Shown: positions 15,227 through 22,082 of the stretch, piece after piece
Numbering within the stretch: position 1 is the first letter of the stretch
Layout of the letters: every line of letters begins with the position of its first letter
DNA from: Castellaniella sp.
Lineage (GTDB): Bacteria; Pseudomonadota; Gammaproteobacteria; Burkholderiales; Burkholderiaceae_B
Assembly (NCBI GenBank): GCA_019104865.1
Contig: JAHRWZ010000059.1
Coordinates: 1-64,000, forward strand
Reading direction: 5' to 3'
Length of the DNA stretch: 64,000 bases
Notes under the pieces: model-generated
What the model saw: only the letters and a program-made list of their open reading frames with translations
Told to the model about the DNA's origin: nothing
The model's database searches: none
Program-made: the position numbers and the translations under genes

Positions 15227-15859
15227 TCATTCGATAAACCCTCCGCCTCGCAACACGCCCTCTGCCAGCGCGAACGCTTCGACCTCAATACCCTGGGGCT
15301 GCGCAGGCGTGGTGACACATCCATCTGCGCCCTTGCTTTCAGGCAAAGCCCGGGGTCGCAGCAGCCAGTCGAGGGTTTTGCGCTTACGGCGGCTGCATGT
15401 GGCCGGCGACATGCCCAGATCAGCCCCCACCTCGGTAAGCACGATCTTCTGCCCACCAAACTCGCGCAGCAATACCGCCGCCACAAATCGCTGATCGACC
15501 GGCTCGCGCCCAGGCAGTACCCGATACACGGCCTCACCTGAGACATCAGAGATCGCCTCGCGCCAGGTGGGATTGGTCCGCCAGCCAGAGCAGCAGTCCG
15601 AACGGCACGCGCAGCGCACCTTGCTGGGGGCGTACCGACAGGCCAGCACCGCCAGTTGCAGCGGGGTCAGGCGCTTGCGCAGCATGTCCTCGGCCACGCC
15701 GACCTCGGCGGCACCATCCAGTCCGGCCAGGGGGCCGGGGTCGCCGCGGCGCTTGTCGACCATCCTGGCGGCCGGCGGGCGGTCGCAGGTGGCGCGGTCC
15801 GGGTTGAACAGGAAGCGCAGCGCCTCCACGGCGTGACGGAAAGGCGGGCGCTCAGTCAT
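15227..15859 (-). CDS. Phage DNA-binding regulator, candidate late activator
   Basis: A 210-residue protein. The N-terminus carries PFRHAVEALRFLFNPDR; the middle is cysteine-rich (RCACRSDCCSGW); residues about 140-165 form a plausible helix-turn-helix (LTEVGADLGMSPATCSRRKR) followed by a basic helix. The gene ends the replication module and precedes the late genes, where late activators or antiterminators are encoded. It shares no obvious motif with lambda Q, so the role is inferred from position and the DNA-binding look. It overlaps the upstream gene by four bases. Confidence 0.55.
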   Translation of the reverse strand: MTERPPFRHAVEALRFLFNPDRATCDRPPAARMVDKRRGDPGPLAGLDGAAEVGVAEDMLRKRLTPLQLAVLACRYAPSKVRCACRSDCCSGWRTNPTWREAISDVSGEAVYRVLPGREPVDQRFVAAVLLREFGGQKIVLTEVGADLGMSPATCSRRKRKTLDWLLRPRALPESKGADGCVTTPAQPQGIEVEAFALAEGVLRGGGFIE

Positions 15860-16215
15860 GCACGCTCCTGCAGGTACACAGGCTGCGGCAGATGCTGGCC
15901 TGCCTCAATGGCGACCCAGCGGCGCAGCACCGCCACATCGTTCGCCGTATGCTTGGGGTTCAGCGCCCATTTGCCGAGCCAGTCCTCGCGCTCCTGGTAG
16001 GTCAGGCGCAGCAGGTGGCGACCCAGCGCCCGATCCAGGACTGCCCGCTCATGCACCGACGCGCCGCCACGGCATCGCCAGCAGCGGCATGGCGAGTATC
16101 CGGCATCGTGCGCCTCGGCGGGCCCGGCCTGGTGGTGGGCGGCAGGTGCCGCCACAACGGGGGGCGGCTCGTCTACCTCGTCCCAGATGACGTCGGGGTG
16201 GTCTGCGTAGGTCAT
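15856..16215 (-). CDS. Phage protein of unknown function with a CxCxxC motif
   Basis: A 119-residue protein with a flexible N-terminus (MTYADHPDVIWDEVDEPPPV), a short cysteine cluster CRCWRC near residue 44 and a helical C-terminal half (LRLTYQEREDWLGKWALNPK; VAVLRRWVAIEAGQHL). The cysteines could bind zinc. It is coupled to both neighbours by short overlaps. The function is not recognised. Confidence 0.6.
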   Translation of the reverse strand: MTYADHPDVIWDEVDEPPPVVAAPAAHHQAGPAEAHDAGYSPCRCWRCRGGASVHERAVLDRALGRHLLRLTYQEREDWLGKWALNPKHTANDVAVLRRWVAIEAGQHLPQPVYLQERA

Positions 16216-16439
16216 GCGTTCTCCTTTGTGGCTTCCCGTGCAATCAACGTCGGCCGGACGCTATCGGCCGCCGCGTCCACCTCGTCCCTGGTCCCCACGC
16301 AAATCGGGACCCAGGCCCCAGGTTCGACATCGAGGTGGAACTTCGACAAGTTCACGCCGACCGTGCTGGCCAGCGGCTGGATGTGGATGTTGTTGGAACG
16401 GTGGTGCCATTCCAAGACCCAGAGGTCACCATTGCTCAT
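16212..16439 (-). CDS. Small phage protein of unknown function
   Basis: A 75-residue protein (MSNGDLWVLEWHHRSNNIHI ... REATKENA). The ATG at 16439 is preceded by AGGAG at normal distance. It overlaps the end of the primase-helicase gene by 14 bases and the next gene by four. Its function is unknown. Confidence 0.6.
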   Translation of the reverse strand: MSNGDLWVLEWHHRSNNIHIQPLASTVGVNLSKFHLDVEPGAWVPICVGTRDEVDAAADSVRPTLIAREATKENA

Positions 16440-18231
16440 GGTCATGCTCCTGCGGTTGCTGGGGTTGGTTGGTGCTGAATCCCTTCAGGTAGGTGTACCC
16501 GCGCCGGTTAGGGTCGGACGTGTACTGGTTCGTCTGGCGGTTGAAGAACAGGTGAATCGTCCGCCGGCCCACGTCGTCCCGGTCCTTCAAGATCTCCAGC
16601 TTGGCGTCCGAGGTGTCCATCCCCTCCCCCGGTTCCTTGTTGGCCGACCAGACCGCGAACACGTTGTCGGCGCCGTTCGTGATGTGGCCGCTGCCAGCGA
16701 CATCCAGCTTGCCCGGGGAGTGCTTCTCATCGATCGCCTTGCGGGGGTGGGCCACCAGGTGGACATGGACGTCGGCCGCATGGGCGAAGGCGACTATCCG
16801 CGCCATTGCCTTGCGCTGCGCGGTCATGGCGCCGGGGCCGTCCTCAGGGACATCGGTCATCATCAGACTATCGATTACGAAGTGTTTGATGCCGTAGCGC
16901 TTGGCCCCGTACCCGAACACCTCCAGCAGCCGGTCCAGCGTCGCCACGCCCGTAGTGTTGAAGATCCACATGCGGTCCCGCAGCCATTGCGCAACATAAT
17001 CAAGGAACGCCGGCGCGGCCCGGTCGATCCCAGTGATCTGTTTGGCCAAGCGCTTCAACTGCTTGGGCGGCGGCAGTTCACCGGAGAAGACACAGATCGG
17101 AACGCCGGCCATCATCACCGGGATCAGGGCCTGCATGAGCATGAGCGATTTGCCGTGGCCATTGATCCCGGTCCACACCGAAACCTGTGCGGGCCGCCAC
17201 TCCCAGAAATCGAACGACTTTCCGCAGAAGGAAAGCAGCGGGTATTCCTGGGTGCCTGGCGCGGGGTAGAACAGGGCCTTGGTCTCGGCCATGAAGTCCG
17301 CGGCAGACCGCAGCTCGTCCGGGTCGAGGTAGCGGGCACGCTTGACCCACTCGGCAGGCTCCTCCGTCGCCCCCGACTGGATGTATTCGTTCGCATCCTT
17401 GGCTTCGCCGAAGTAGCAGACGCGGCACCGTTCGATGCCCAGGCGTTGGGCAACCTCGCGCGCCCCTTTGCGGCCCACCTCATCGTTGTCGTAGCACAGC
17501 ACGATGTCGCTGAACTGCTCCAGGCGCTCCCAGTCGCTTTCGATCCACTGGTGATTCCCTGCCCCGGCGTTGACCGACAGCGCCGGCAGGCCGGCCTGGT
17601 GCAGCGTCATGGCATCGATCTCGCCTTCGGCAATGCACACCATCCGGGCATTCGGTGCGATCAGGTCCCAGCCGAACAGGCAGGGCTCGGCGCCGCCCTC
17701 TTGGCGCATGTCCTTTTTATCGTCGATGTTGCGGTACTTGCCGTTCACGTACTTGCCATCACGCAGGTACGGAAACAACGCGTAGACCTTGCCATTGCTG
17801 TCCTGCTCAGACACCTTGAATGCGGCCACCGTGGTGTCCGTGAGGCCCCGGCTGTTCAGCCAGGAAAGCACCCGGCCCTTGGCGCTGCGCACCTTCGGCT
17901 TTGCGGGGGCGGAATACGCCTTGCGCGGCGCCCGCTCTGGCATGTCGTCGCGCACCCCGAGATACGCCTTCGCGTCCCGGATGGCATCGGCCAGCGCGCC
18001 ACCGCGCACGGCAACCCAGAGGTCCAGCAGGTCGCCCGTCTCACCGGTGGAGAAATCGGACCACACGCCCGCCTTTTCCCCGGACACGCACACCGACAAG
18101 GACTGGCCGGCCTCGCCCTTCGTGCTGCCGGCCTTCCACTCCCGGCCCTGCTTCTTGCCCTGGGGCAGCAGGTGCTGGGCGACGTTGGCAGCGGAATCGG
18201 CCAGTCGGCGGGAAAGCTCGTGTGCGTTCAC
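16426..18231 (-). CDS. Bifunctional DNA primase-helicase (Toprim plus DnaB-like)
   Basis: A 601-residue replication protein of the T7 gp4/Twinkle type. The N-terminal primase part has a CHC2-like region that appears to lack a full zinc finger. The Toprim domain shows VCIAEGEIDAMTLHQAGLPA near residue 207 and IVLCYDNDEVGRKGA near residue 247. The helicase domain has Walker A WTGINGHGKSLMLMQ near residue 350 and Walker B KHFVIDSLMMTD near residue 446. The GTG start at 18231 shares bases with the stop of the initiator gene (GTGA) and follows GGGGAGG. Confidence 0.88.
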   Translation of the reverse strand: MNAHELSRRLADSAANVAQHLLPQGKKQGREWKAGSTKGEAGQSLSVCVSGEKAGVWSDFSTGETGDLLDLWVAVRGGALADAIRDAKAYLGVRDDMPERAPRKAYSAPAKPKVRSAKGRVLSWLNSRGLTDTTVAAFKVSEQDSNGKVYALFPYLRDGKYVNGKYRNIDDKKDMRQEGGAEPCLFGWDLIAPNARMVCIAEGEIDAMTLHQAGLPALSVNAGAGNHQWIESDWERLEQFSDIVLCYDNDEVGRKGAREVAQRLGIERCRVCYFGEAKDANEYIQSGATEEPAEWVKRARYLDPDELRSAADFMAETKALFYPAPGTQEYPLLSFCGKSFDFWEWRPAQVSVWTGINGHGKSLMLMQALIPVMMAGVPICVFSGELPPPKQLKRLAKQITGIDRAAPAFLDYVAQWLRDRMWIFNTTGVATLDRLLEVFGYGAKRYGIKHFVIDSLMMTDVPEDGPGAMTAQRKAMARIVAFAHAADVHVHLVAHPRKAIDEKHSPGKLDVAGSGHITNGADNVFAVWSANKEPGEGMDTSDAKLEILKDRDDVGRRTIHLFFNRQTNQYTSDPNRRGYTYLKGFSTNQPQQPQEHDHEQW

Positions 18232-19301
18232 GGCTGTGCCTCCCCTGCCCGCTCGGCTTTGTACGACTGCCAGTCCTCGGGCTGGCGCACCTGCTTGCCG
18301 CCCTCGAACATCCAGGCCTTGCCCTCGGTGCAGCCTTCGTTTTCCGCCTCCCAACGCGCAGAGAAACCTGCCGCCAGCCACCAGGCGGGATCCGGCGACG
18401 ATTCGATGGTGCTGTCTCCGACCCCGTAGGGCTCGCGCCAATGCTCGTCCGGCCCGAAGAATGTGCTGGCCTGCATCACAAACCGCGTGCCGACTTCTCC
18501 CCTCGCCTGGAGATACGCAGCGTACCGGCGTACCCCAGCGCACAGATCCTGAGCGTCCACCCCCTCACGGATGCGAGCCTTCCACGCCTTCCATGCGGTT
18601 TTCCTGGGGTTCCCCCCTTCGCGCGCCGGGTATGCCTGCCACGCCTCCATGAACTCCGGGGAAGGTTCGTCCTCGGAAGGCGTTTTTGCGGGCGTGCTAT
18701 CCGGCAGGATGGCACGAGTGTTTTTTTCTTTTGGTATTGGAGATGGAGATGGAGATGGAGATGGAGATGGAGATGGAGATGGGGCATCGCTAGATCCTGC
18801 TACCGGCATGCTAGTAGCAGGATTTGGCGGTGCATCTTGCGTGCTACTAGCAGAATCTAGCAGTGCCGCATCCTTGCCACTGGCATCCCCAGGCACTACT
18901 TTCGCAATGCTGGCCGCATATCCAGGCATGCGTTCAGCAGCGCCTGAGCGACCGTACCGCTTGCAAAGCGCTGCCCATCGAGCCTTCTCGCTGCGCGCCT
19001 CAGAATCCGCAACCCATGGGTTATGTTCTGCCCAGTCGTGAATCGAGGATGAACGCTCAGCACCGTCGATGAACCCAACGTCGCGCAGAGCGGCGACAAA
19101 CGCGCCCTCCTCCCCGCCCCAGTCGACGGCCAGTTCGATATCCTCGTCCGACATGCCGGTCAAGTCACCATCAGGACGGTTCGCGGCGCACCAAAGGAAC
19201 AGGCACACGAGACGCCAGGCGCCATCGGCACCAAGACGGCGGATCAGCTTCTTGGTCTTGGGGTGAGCAGGCAGGCCAACCGCAATGCGTGCATCAGCCA
19301 T
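18228..19301 (-). CDS. Phage replication initiator or helicase-loader protein
   Basis: A 357-residue protein. The N-terminal ~115 residues (RIAVGLPAHPKTKKLIRRLG; WRLVCLFLWCAANRPDGDLT) resemble the winged-helix domain of phage replisome organisers. Residues about 170-190 are a Ser-Pro dipeptide run encoded by tandem hexamers. The C-terminal half contains EFMEAWQAYPAREGGNPRKT and WKAWKARIREGVDAQDLCAG, blocks common in phage replication proteins that load a helicase. The gene is coupled to the primase-helicase gene, which supports a replication role. The exact class is not certain. Confidence 0.65.
   Translation of the reverse strand: MADARIAVGLPAHPKTKKLIRRLGADGAWRLVCLFLWCAANRPDGDLTGMSDEDIELAVDWGGEEGAFVAALRDVGFIDGAERSSSIHDWAEHNPWVADSEARSEKARWAALCKRYGRSGAAERMPGYAASIAKVVPGDASGKDAALLDSASSTQDAPPNPATSMPVAGSSDAPSPSPSPSPSPSPSPIPKEKNTRAILPDSTPAKTPSEDEPSPEFMEAWQAYPAREGGNPRKTAWKAWKARIREGVDAQDLCAGVRRYAAYLQARGEVGTRFVMQASTFFGPDEHWREPYGVGDSTIESSPDPAWWLAAGFSARWEAENEGCTEGKAWMFEGGKQVRQPEDWQSYKAERAGEAQP
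18739..18780 (+). repeat. Tandem hexamer (GGAGAT)x7 inside the replication gene
   Basis: Seven perfect copies of GGAGAT (ATCTCC on the coding strand) encode a Ser-Pro linker. Unit changes keep the reading frame, so copy number would vary linker length rather than switch the gene off. Confidence 0.9.
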
Positions 19302-19624
19302 CAGAACTCCCCTTCGAGCTTGACGACAAAGGCGGAGTCGTTCAGCAGCCGGTGGCGCTCCTTCGGATCATCAGGCAGGCCCTCAGCAGGGCCGGCATAT
19401 GTCACCACGGCCTCAGTGAAGTACGTCGTCTCTGCGCTGTTGAGGTTCTTCTTGATGCTCTCTTGCGCCCAGCCATCGCCGGGGCGTTTCTGCTTGGCCA
19501 GCATCTTCGCTCCGTACGCCGAGCGCGCGATCACACGCACCGTACGGGTCTCTCTGACGATGCGCTCGCGCTCCACCGTGACCATGTAGACGCCGATTTC
19601 CGGCTTACCTGCTCGATCTGTCAT
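19301..19624 (-). CDS. Phage protein of unknown function upstream of replication genes
   Basis: A 107-residue protein (MTDRAGKPEIGVYMVTVERE ... ALLNDSAFVV-like end, then KLEGEF). The start at 19624 follows GAGGAAGG. The middle RTVRVIARSAYGAKMLAKQK suggests a small alpha/beta fold. It shares stop/start bases with the replication gene downstream (TGATG). No family is recognised. Confidence 0.65.
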   Translation of the reverse strand: MTDRAGKPEIGVYMVTVERERIVRETRTVRVIARSAYGAKMLAKQKRPGDGWAQESIKKNLNSAETTYFTEAVVTYAGPAEGLPDDPKERHRLLNDSAFVVKLEGEF

Positions 19625-19706
19625 ACCTTCCTCTTCCGACACCGGGCTTCCGCCCGCGCTTTGGGGAGACAACACCCCTAGCCGTGTACAACCTTGCACG
19701 GCTCAT
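19605..19706 (-). CDS. Possible 33-residue peptide, or conserved RNA
   Basis: A short frame encoding a very basic peptide (MSRARLYTARGVVSPKRGRK ...). It begins with an ATGA overlap with the frame upstream and ends inside the start of the next gene. Peptides of this wording are frequent beside phage replication genes, but the same bases form three consecutive hairpins, so the conservation may reflect an RNA rather than a protein. Confidence 0.3.
   Translation of the reverse strand: MSRARLYTARGVVSPKRGRKPGVGRGRYDRSSR
19642..19703 (-). ncRNA. Candidate C4-like structured antisense RNA
   Basis: On the minus strand three hairpins follow one another closely: AGCCGTG/CACGGCT with a ten-base loop (19703-19680), GGGG/CCCC with loop TGTTGTCT (19678-19663), and CGGGC-GGAA-GCCCG (19656-19643). 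Compact hairpin series upstream of phage replication or antirepressor genes are the mark of C4-type antisense RNAs of P1/P4-like phages. I recognise the arrangement and wording but cannot run a covariance search. Confidence 0.4.
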
Positions 19707-19831
19707 TGCCGATGCAACCTGAAGACCGTAAACGCCGCCCGGACCATCCAGACCGGCAGGCATCCACGGCAATACCAATTCATCACTGCCCTCTTCAACC
19801 GCGTGCGGGGGGGGGGCGTGCAGGCGCTCAT
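19703..19831 (-). CDS. Possible 42-residue peptide carrying a C10 tract
   Basis: The frame starts at an ATGA overlap with the membrane protein gene and encodes MSACTPPPRTRLKRAVMNWY then CRGCLPVWMVRAAFTVFRLH. It includes the ten-C run (19807-19816 on the plus strand as G10). Coupling on both sides favours translation. However, the same segment leads into the hairpin series, so coding status is uncertain. Slippage in the tract would change the frame. Confidence 0.35.
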   Translation of the reverse strand: MSACTPPPRTRLKRAVMNWYCRGCLPVWMVRAAFTVFRLHRQ

Positions 19832-20082
19832 CTGCGCCCCCGAAACAGCCTGGGGTCATAGCGGCAGTCCTGGGCCGCTCCTGCAGCACCTGCAGCACCT
19901 GCATGTTTTCGGCGCTCCTGCATGTCCTGCACCTTTGCGCGCCACCGACTGCGGCCGCGCCACTGCTGGATGAACACCAGCAGCCCGCCGAAGAACAGGA
20001 GCAAAGCGACCGCAGCCAGCACCAGCAGGATGATGACCGTAGGGGTGGCCAGCACCGCCAGGAAGAAGGTCGAGGCGGTCAT
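19828..20082 (-). CDS. Small phage membrane protein
   Basis: An 84-residue protein with one long hydrophobic segment (FLAVLATPTVIILLVLAAVA and LLLFFGGLLVFI, about residues 6-38), then a basic region (RGRSRWRAKVQDMQERRKHA) and a GAAGAAGAA run encoded by short tandem repeats. It looks like one or two membrane helices with a cytoplasmic tail. It is the first gene of the coupled chain leading to the replication genes. The function is unknown. Confidence 0.6.
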   Translation of the reverse strand: MTASTFFLAVLATPTVIILLVLAAVALLLFFGGLLVFIQQWRGRSRWRAKVQDMQERRKHAGAAGAAGAAQDCRYDPRLFRGRR

Positions 20083-20169
20083 TGGTGGATCCCCCGCATA
20101 TGGGCGGCCCGCCCCAGCCCGATAGAATGGCTGCTCTCACACGAACCATTGATCAGGAAGGGGCCGGCC

Positions 20170-20538
20170 ATGAAACGAGACATGGACTTGATTCGGCGCA
20201 TCGCGCTCGAAACAGCGGAACTGCCGTTCGGAGACACGCTCCGCGGAATGGCGGACGTCGAGCATGACGTCTTCGCGCAGCACGTGATTTGGATGCAAGA
20301 GGCAGGCTTGGTCGCCGCCATCGTTGAGGAAACCCTGGGCGACGAGCCGTTCGTCGAGGTACACCGCCTCACATGGGACGGGTGTGAATTTGCGGATGCC
20401 GTCCGAAGCGACACGCTATGGGCCAAGGCCAAAACATCGGTCATCAAGCCTGCCACGTCATTCACCTTTTCCGTCTTGCGTGAGTGGCTTAAGGCCGAGA
20501 TCCAGCAGGGCCTGCCGACCCTCCGGGGTGGCGTATAG
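20170..20538 (+). CDS. DUF2513 family protein
   Basis: A 122-residue protein. The start MKRDMDLIRRIALETAELPF and the later LTWDGCEFADAVRSDTLWAK are the signature blocks of DUF2513, a helical family of unknown role common in mobile elements. The start follows AGGAAGG. It points rightward, against the Cro-side operon, and its end overlaps the leftward gene at 20458 by 81 bases, so it must have its own promoter. Confidence 0.85.
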   Translation: MKRDMDLIRRIALETAELPFGDTLRGMADVEHDVFAQHVIWMQEAGLVAAIVEETLGDEPFVEVHRLTWDGCEFADAVRSDTLWAKAKTSVIKPATSFTFSVLREWLKAEIQQGLPTLRGGV

Positions 20539-20712
20539 GACGTCGTGCAGATCGCAGGCAGCCGCCCGCAGGACGCGTTCCTCCGTAGACATGCCGGCGT
20601 TACCGACGGCTGCATCAACAGCGCGTAGCCGGTCACGCACTTTCAGCGATGAGCCGGACCGTCGCATCCATGCGTTTGCCAGCTTGGCGACCGAATTGGC
20701 GAGATCACGCAT
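20458..20712 (-). CDS. Small phage early protein of unknown function
   Basis: An 84-residue helical protein (MRDLANSVAKLANAWMRRSG ... DVLYATPEGRQALLDLGL). The ATG at 20712 overlaps the end of the regulator gene upstream by eight bases. It belongs to the Cro-side leftward transcript. No family is recognised. Confidence 0.6.
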   Translation of the reverse strand: MRDLANSVAKLANAWMRRSGSSLKVRDRLRAVDAAVGNAGMSTEERVLRAAACDLHDVLYATPEGRQALLDLGLKPLTQDGKGE

Positions 20713-21409
20713 CACCGCCCTCCCCGCCGCAGACTTCGCGGTGAAGCTGCATGAGCCGCACGCCGTTCGCGTAGGTCGGCATCCAGGGGCGATCCGAGGG
20801 CCTCGACGCATCAGTGATGGTGGCGCGCTCAACGCCGAGACGGCGCGCCACGTCGGCCTTGCGGATGCCCGTGCGCAGGATCTCGTTCAGGATCGGGCGC
20901 AGGTCATCCAGGACAGGGAAGGCTCGATTTGAAATCTGGGCATCGGCCTTGCCCGGTCGATCGGAATCCCGGCTGCGCACATACGCCCAATCAGCGTCCG
21001 GACACAGATCCTCGAACGGCACCCTGCCGGCCGACTCCCGGTCAATGGCAATGGCCAGGGAAGCACTGCATTGGCGGTTCCCATAGGCGACTTGCCGCAA
21101 GTAGCCCACGGTCGTATCGCAGGCTGCAGCGAAGGCTTCCTGGCGCTCGACAGACCGGCCGTTGAGGAAGGCCAACAGCGCGCCCGCGCCGCTTTGTTGC
21201 GTCCTATCGTTGGACATAACAAAGCCCGATACCGGCTCACCGGGCCGGACGAGGCCTCGAAGTGACAACCCATGAATTCCGATATACCCACCACCGATGG
21301 CAGACGTCCGTGCTGCGGCACTTCCGGATTTGAGATCGGAATGTTCCGCCGAAATGACCGTATCCCCGATGGTGATGGACTCGCCGGGACGGAGTGTGAT
21401 GCTACGCAT
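20705..21409 (-). CDS. Early regulator with Cro/YdaS-like helix-turn-helix (CII position)
   Basis: A 234-residue frame. From residue 65 (MSNDRTQQSGAGALLAFLNG) it resembles Cro/YdaS-type DNA-binding proteins (AFAAACDTTVGYLRQVAYGN; SASLAIAIDRESAGRVPFED). A second helix-turn-helix-like block is at about residues 178-200 (TGIRKADVARRLGVERATIT). Residues 1-64 begin MRSITLRPGESITIGDTVIS, which recalls the first strands of CsrA but lacks the rest of that fold. The gene follows the Cro-like gene with an eight-base overlap, the place of lambda cII. Either one two-part protein is made or a second start at 21217 is used. Confidence 0.6.
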   Translation of the reverse strand: MRSITLRPGESITIGDTVISAEHSDLKSGSAAARTSAIGGGYIGIHGLSLRGLVRPGEPVSGFVMSNDRTQQSGAGALLAFLNGRSVERQEAFAAACDTTVGYLRQVAYGNRQCSASLAIAIDRESAGRVPFEDLCPDADWAYVRSRDSDRPGKADAQISNRAFPVLDDLRPILNEILRTGIRKADVARRLGVERATITDASRPSDRPWMPTYANGVRLMQLHREVCGGEGGDA

Positions 21410-21602
21410 GGGCGGCTCCTTTCGGCTCCACGCCGGAGAACAAGTCCGGACGGGCCAGGCGCAAGAACATCATGCGCGAATTCGGTATCCCTGTTCGGCG
21501 CCACTCCGACACGGAAGGCGATTTGATGTCGAACATTCGGGCGACCTCCATCGTCCCGCCGAGCCGATCGATGAGTGCCGAGTGCGGATGTGGTGTTTTC
21601 AT
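21402..21602 (-). CDS. Cro-like repressor
   Basis: A 66-residue DNA-binding protein: MKTPHPHSALIDRLGGTMEV then ARMFDIKSPSVSEWRRTGIP, a compact helix-turn-helix of the Cro/YdaS type with recognition helix near SPSVSEWRRTG. It is transcribed leftward, divergent from the CI-like repressor, and its promoter contains the shared operators. It should commit the phage to lytic growth by repressing the repressor promoter. I chose the ATG at 21602 over 21611 because it gives the usual start. Confidence 0.82.
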   Translation of the reverse strand: MKTPHPHSALIDRLGGTMEVARMFDIKSPSVSEWRRTGIPNSRMMFLRLARPDLFSGVEPKGAAHA

Positions 21603-21609
21603 GGATAGC

Positions 21610-21638
21610 ATTATTAGGCATGCCTATTATTATGTCAA
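21610..21638 (-). promoter_or_regulatory. Leftward early promoter (PR-like) of the Cro operon
   Basis: On the minus strand TTGACA (21638-21633) is 17 bases from AATAAT (21615-21610). Operator 21615-21626 lies in the spacer and reaches the -10, and operator 21637-21648 touches the -35. The start of the Cro-like gene is about eight bases beyond the -10 box, so the leader is very short. Confidence 0.75.
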
Positions 21639-21673
21639 GGCACACCTAACCAATAGTCTATTAGGATGGCCTA
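21615..21673. promoter_or_regulatory. Immunity operators O1-O3
   Basis: Three related 12-base sites lie between the divergent regulators: TAGGCATGCCTA (21615-21626, perfect palindrome), AAGGCACACCTA (21637-21648) and TAGGATGGCCTA (21662-21673). Their starts are 22 and 25 bases apart, as in a lambda-like right operator. Exact copies of the first type and a close match to the second recur at 23804-23840. Confidence 0.8.
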
Positions 21674-21676
21674 ATC

Positions 21677-22057
21677 ATGAAGACACTTGCAGAACGACTC
21701 TCAGAAGCCCTTACAAAGACAGGGCACACCAAAGCGGATCTGGCGCGCGCATGCGGGGTGGCGGCACCGTCCGTAAACGACTGGTTTTCGGGAAAAACAA
21801 AGAGCCTCAAAGGGAGCAGTCTGATACGGGCCTCGAACTTCCTTGGGGTCAGGAGCTTGTGGCTTGCCGAAGGCAAAGGACCAAGGACAAACGATGAGGC
21901 GCACTCTGCAGTGGTCGAGCCGACGGCCGACTCAGCCGACCTATGGCCGTTCAGACTCGTGTCCAAGCAGGACTACGACCGCCTGACGACGGATGAGCAG
22001 CGCGACCTCGACAAGACTGTGGCGAGGTTTATTGCGGGGTGTTTGGCGGGGCGGTAG
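21677..22057 (+). CDS. CI-like prophage repressor without peptidase domain
   Basis: A 126-residue repressor. Residues 1-65 are a helix-turn-helix domain (TLAERLSEALTKTGHTKADL, ARACGVAAPSVNDWFSGKTK, LIRASNFLGVRSLWLAEG). The C-terminal part (LWPFRLVSKQDYDRLTTDEQ) is a short dimerisation-like tail. There is no S24/LexA-type protease domain, so RecA-driven self-cleavage cannot be the induction switch; an antirepressor is more likely. It diverges from the Cro-like gene across the three operators, and its start is very close to the probable transcription start. Confidence 0.85.
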   Translation: MKTLAERLSEALTKTGHTKADLARACGVAAPSVNDWFSGKTKSLKGSSLIRASNFLGVRSLWLAEGKGPRTNDEAHSAVVEPTADSADLWPFRLVSKQDYDRLTTDEQRDLDKTVARFIAGCLAGR

Positions 22058-22082
22058 CGGCCCGCCTGGCCTTGGGGTAACG

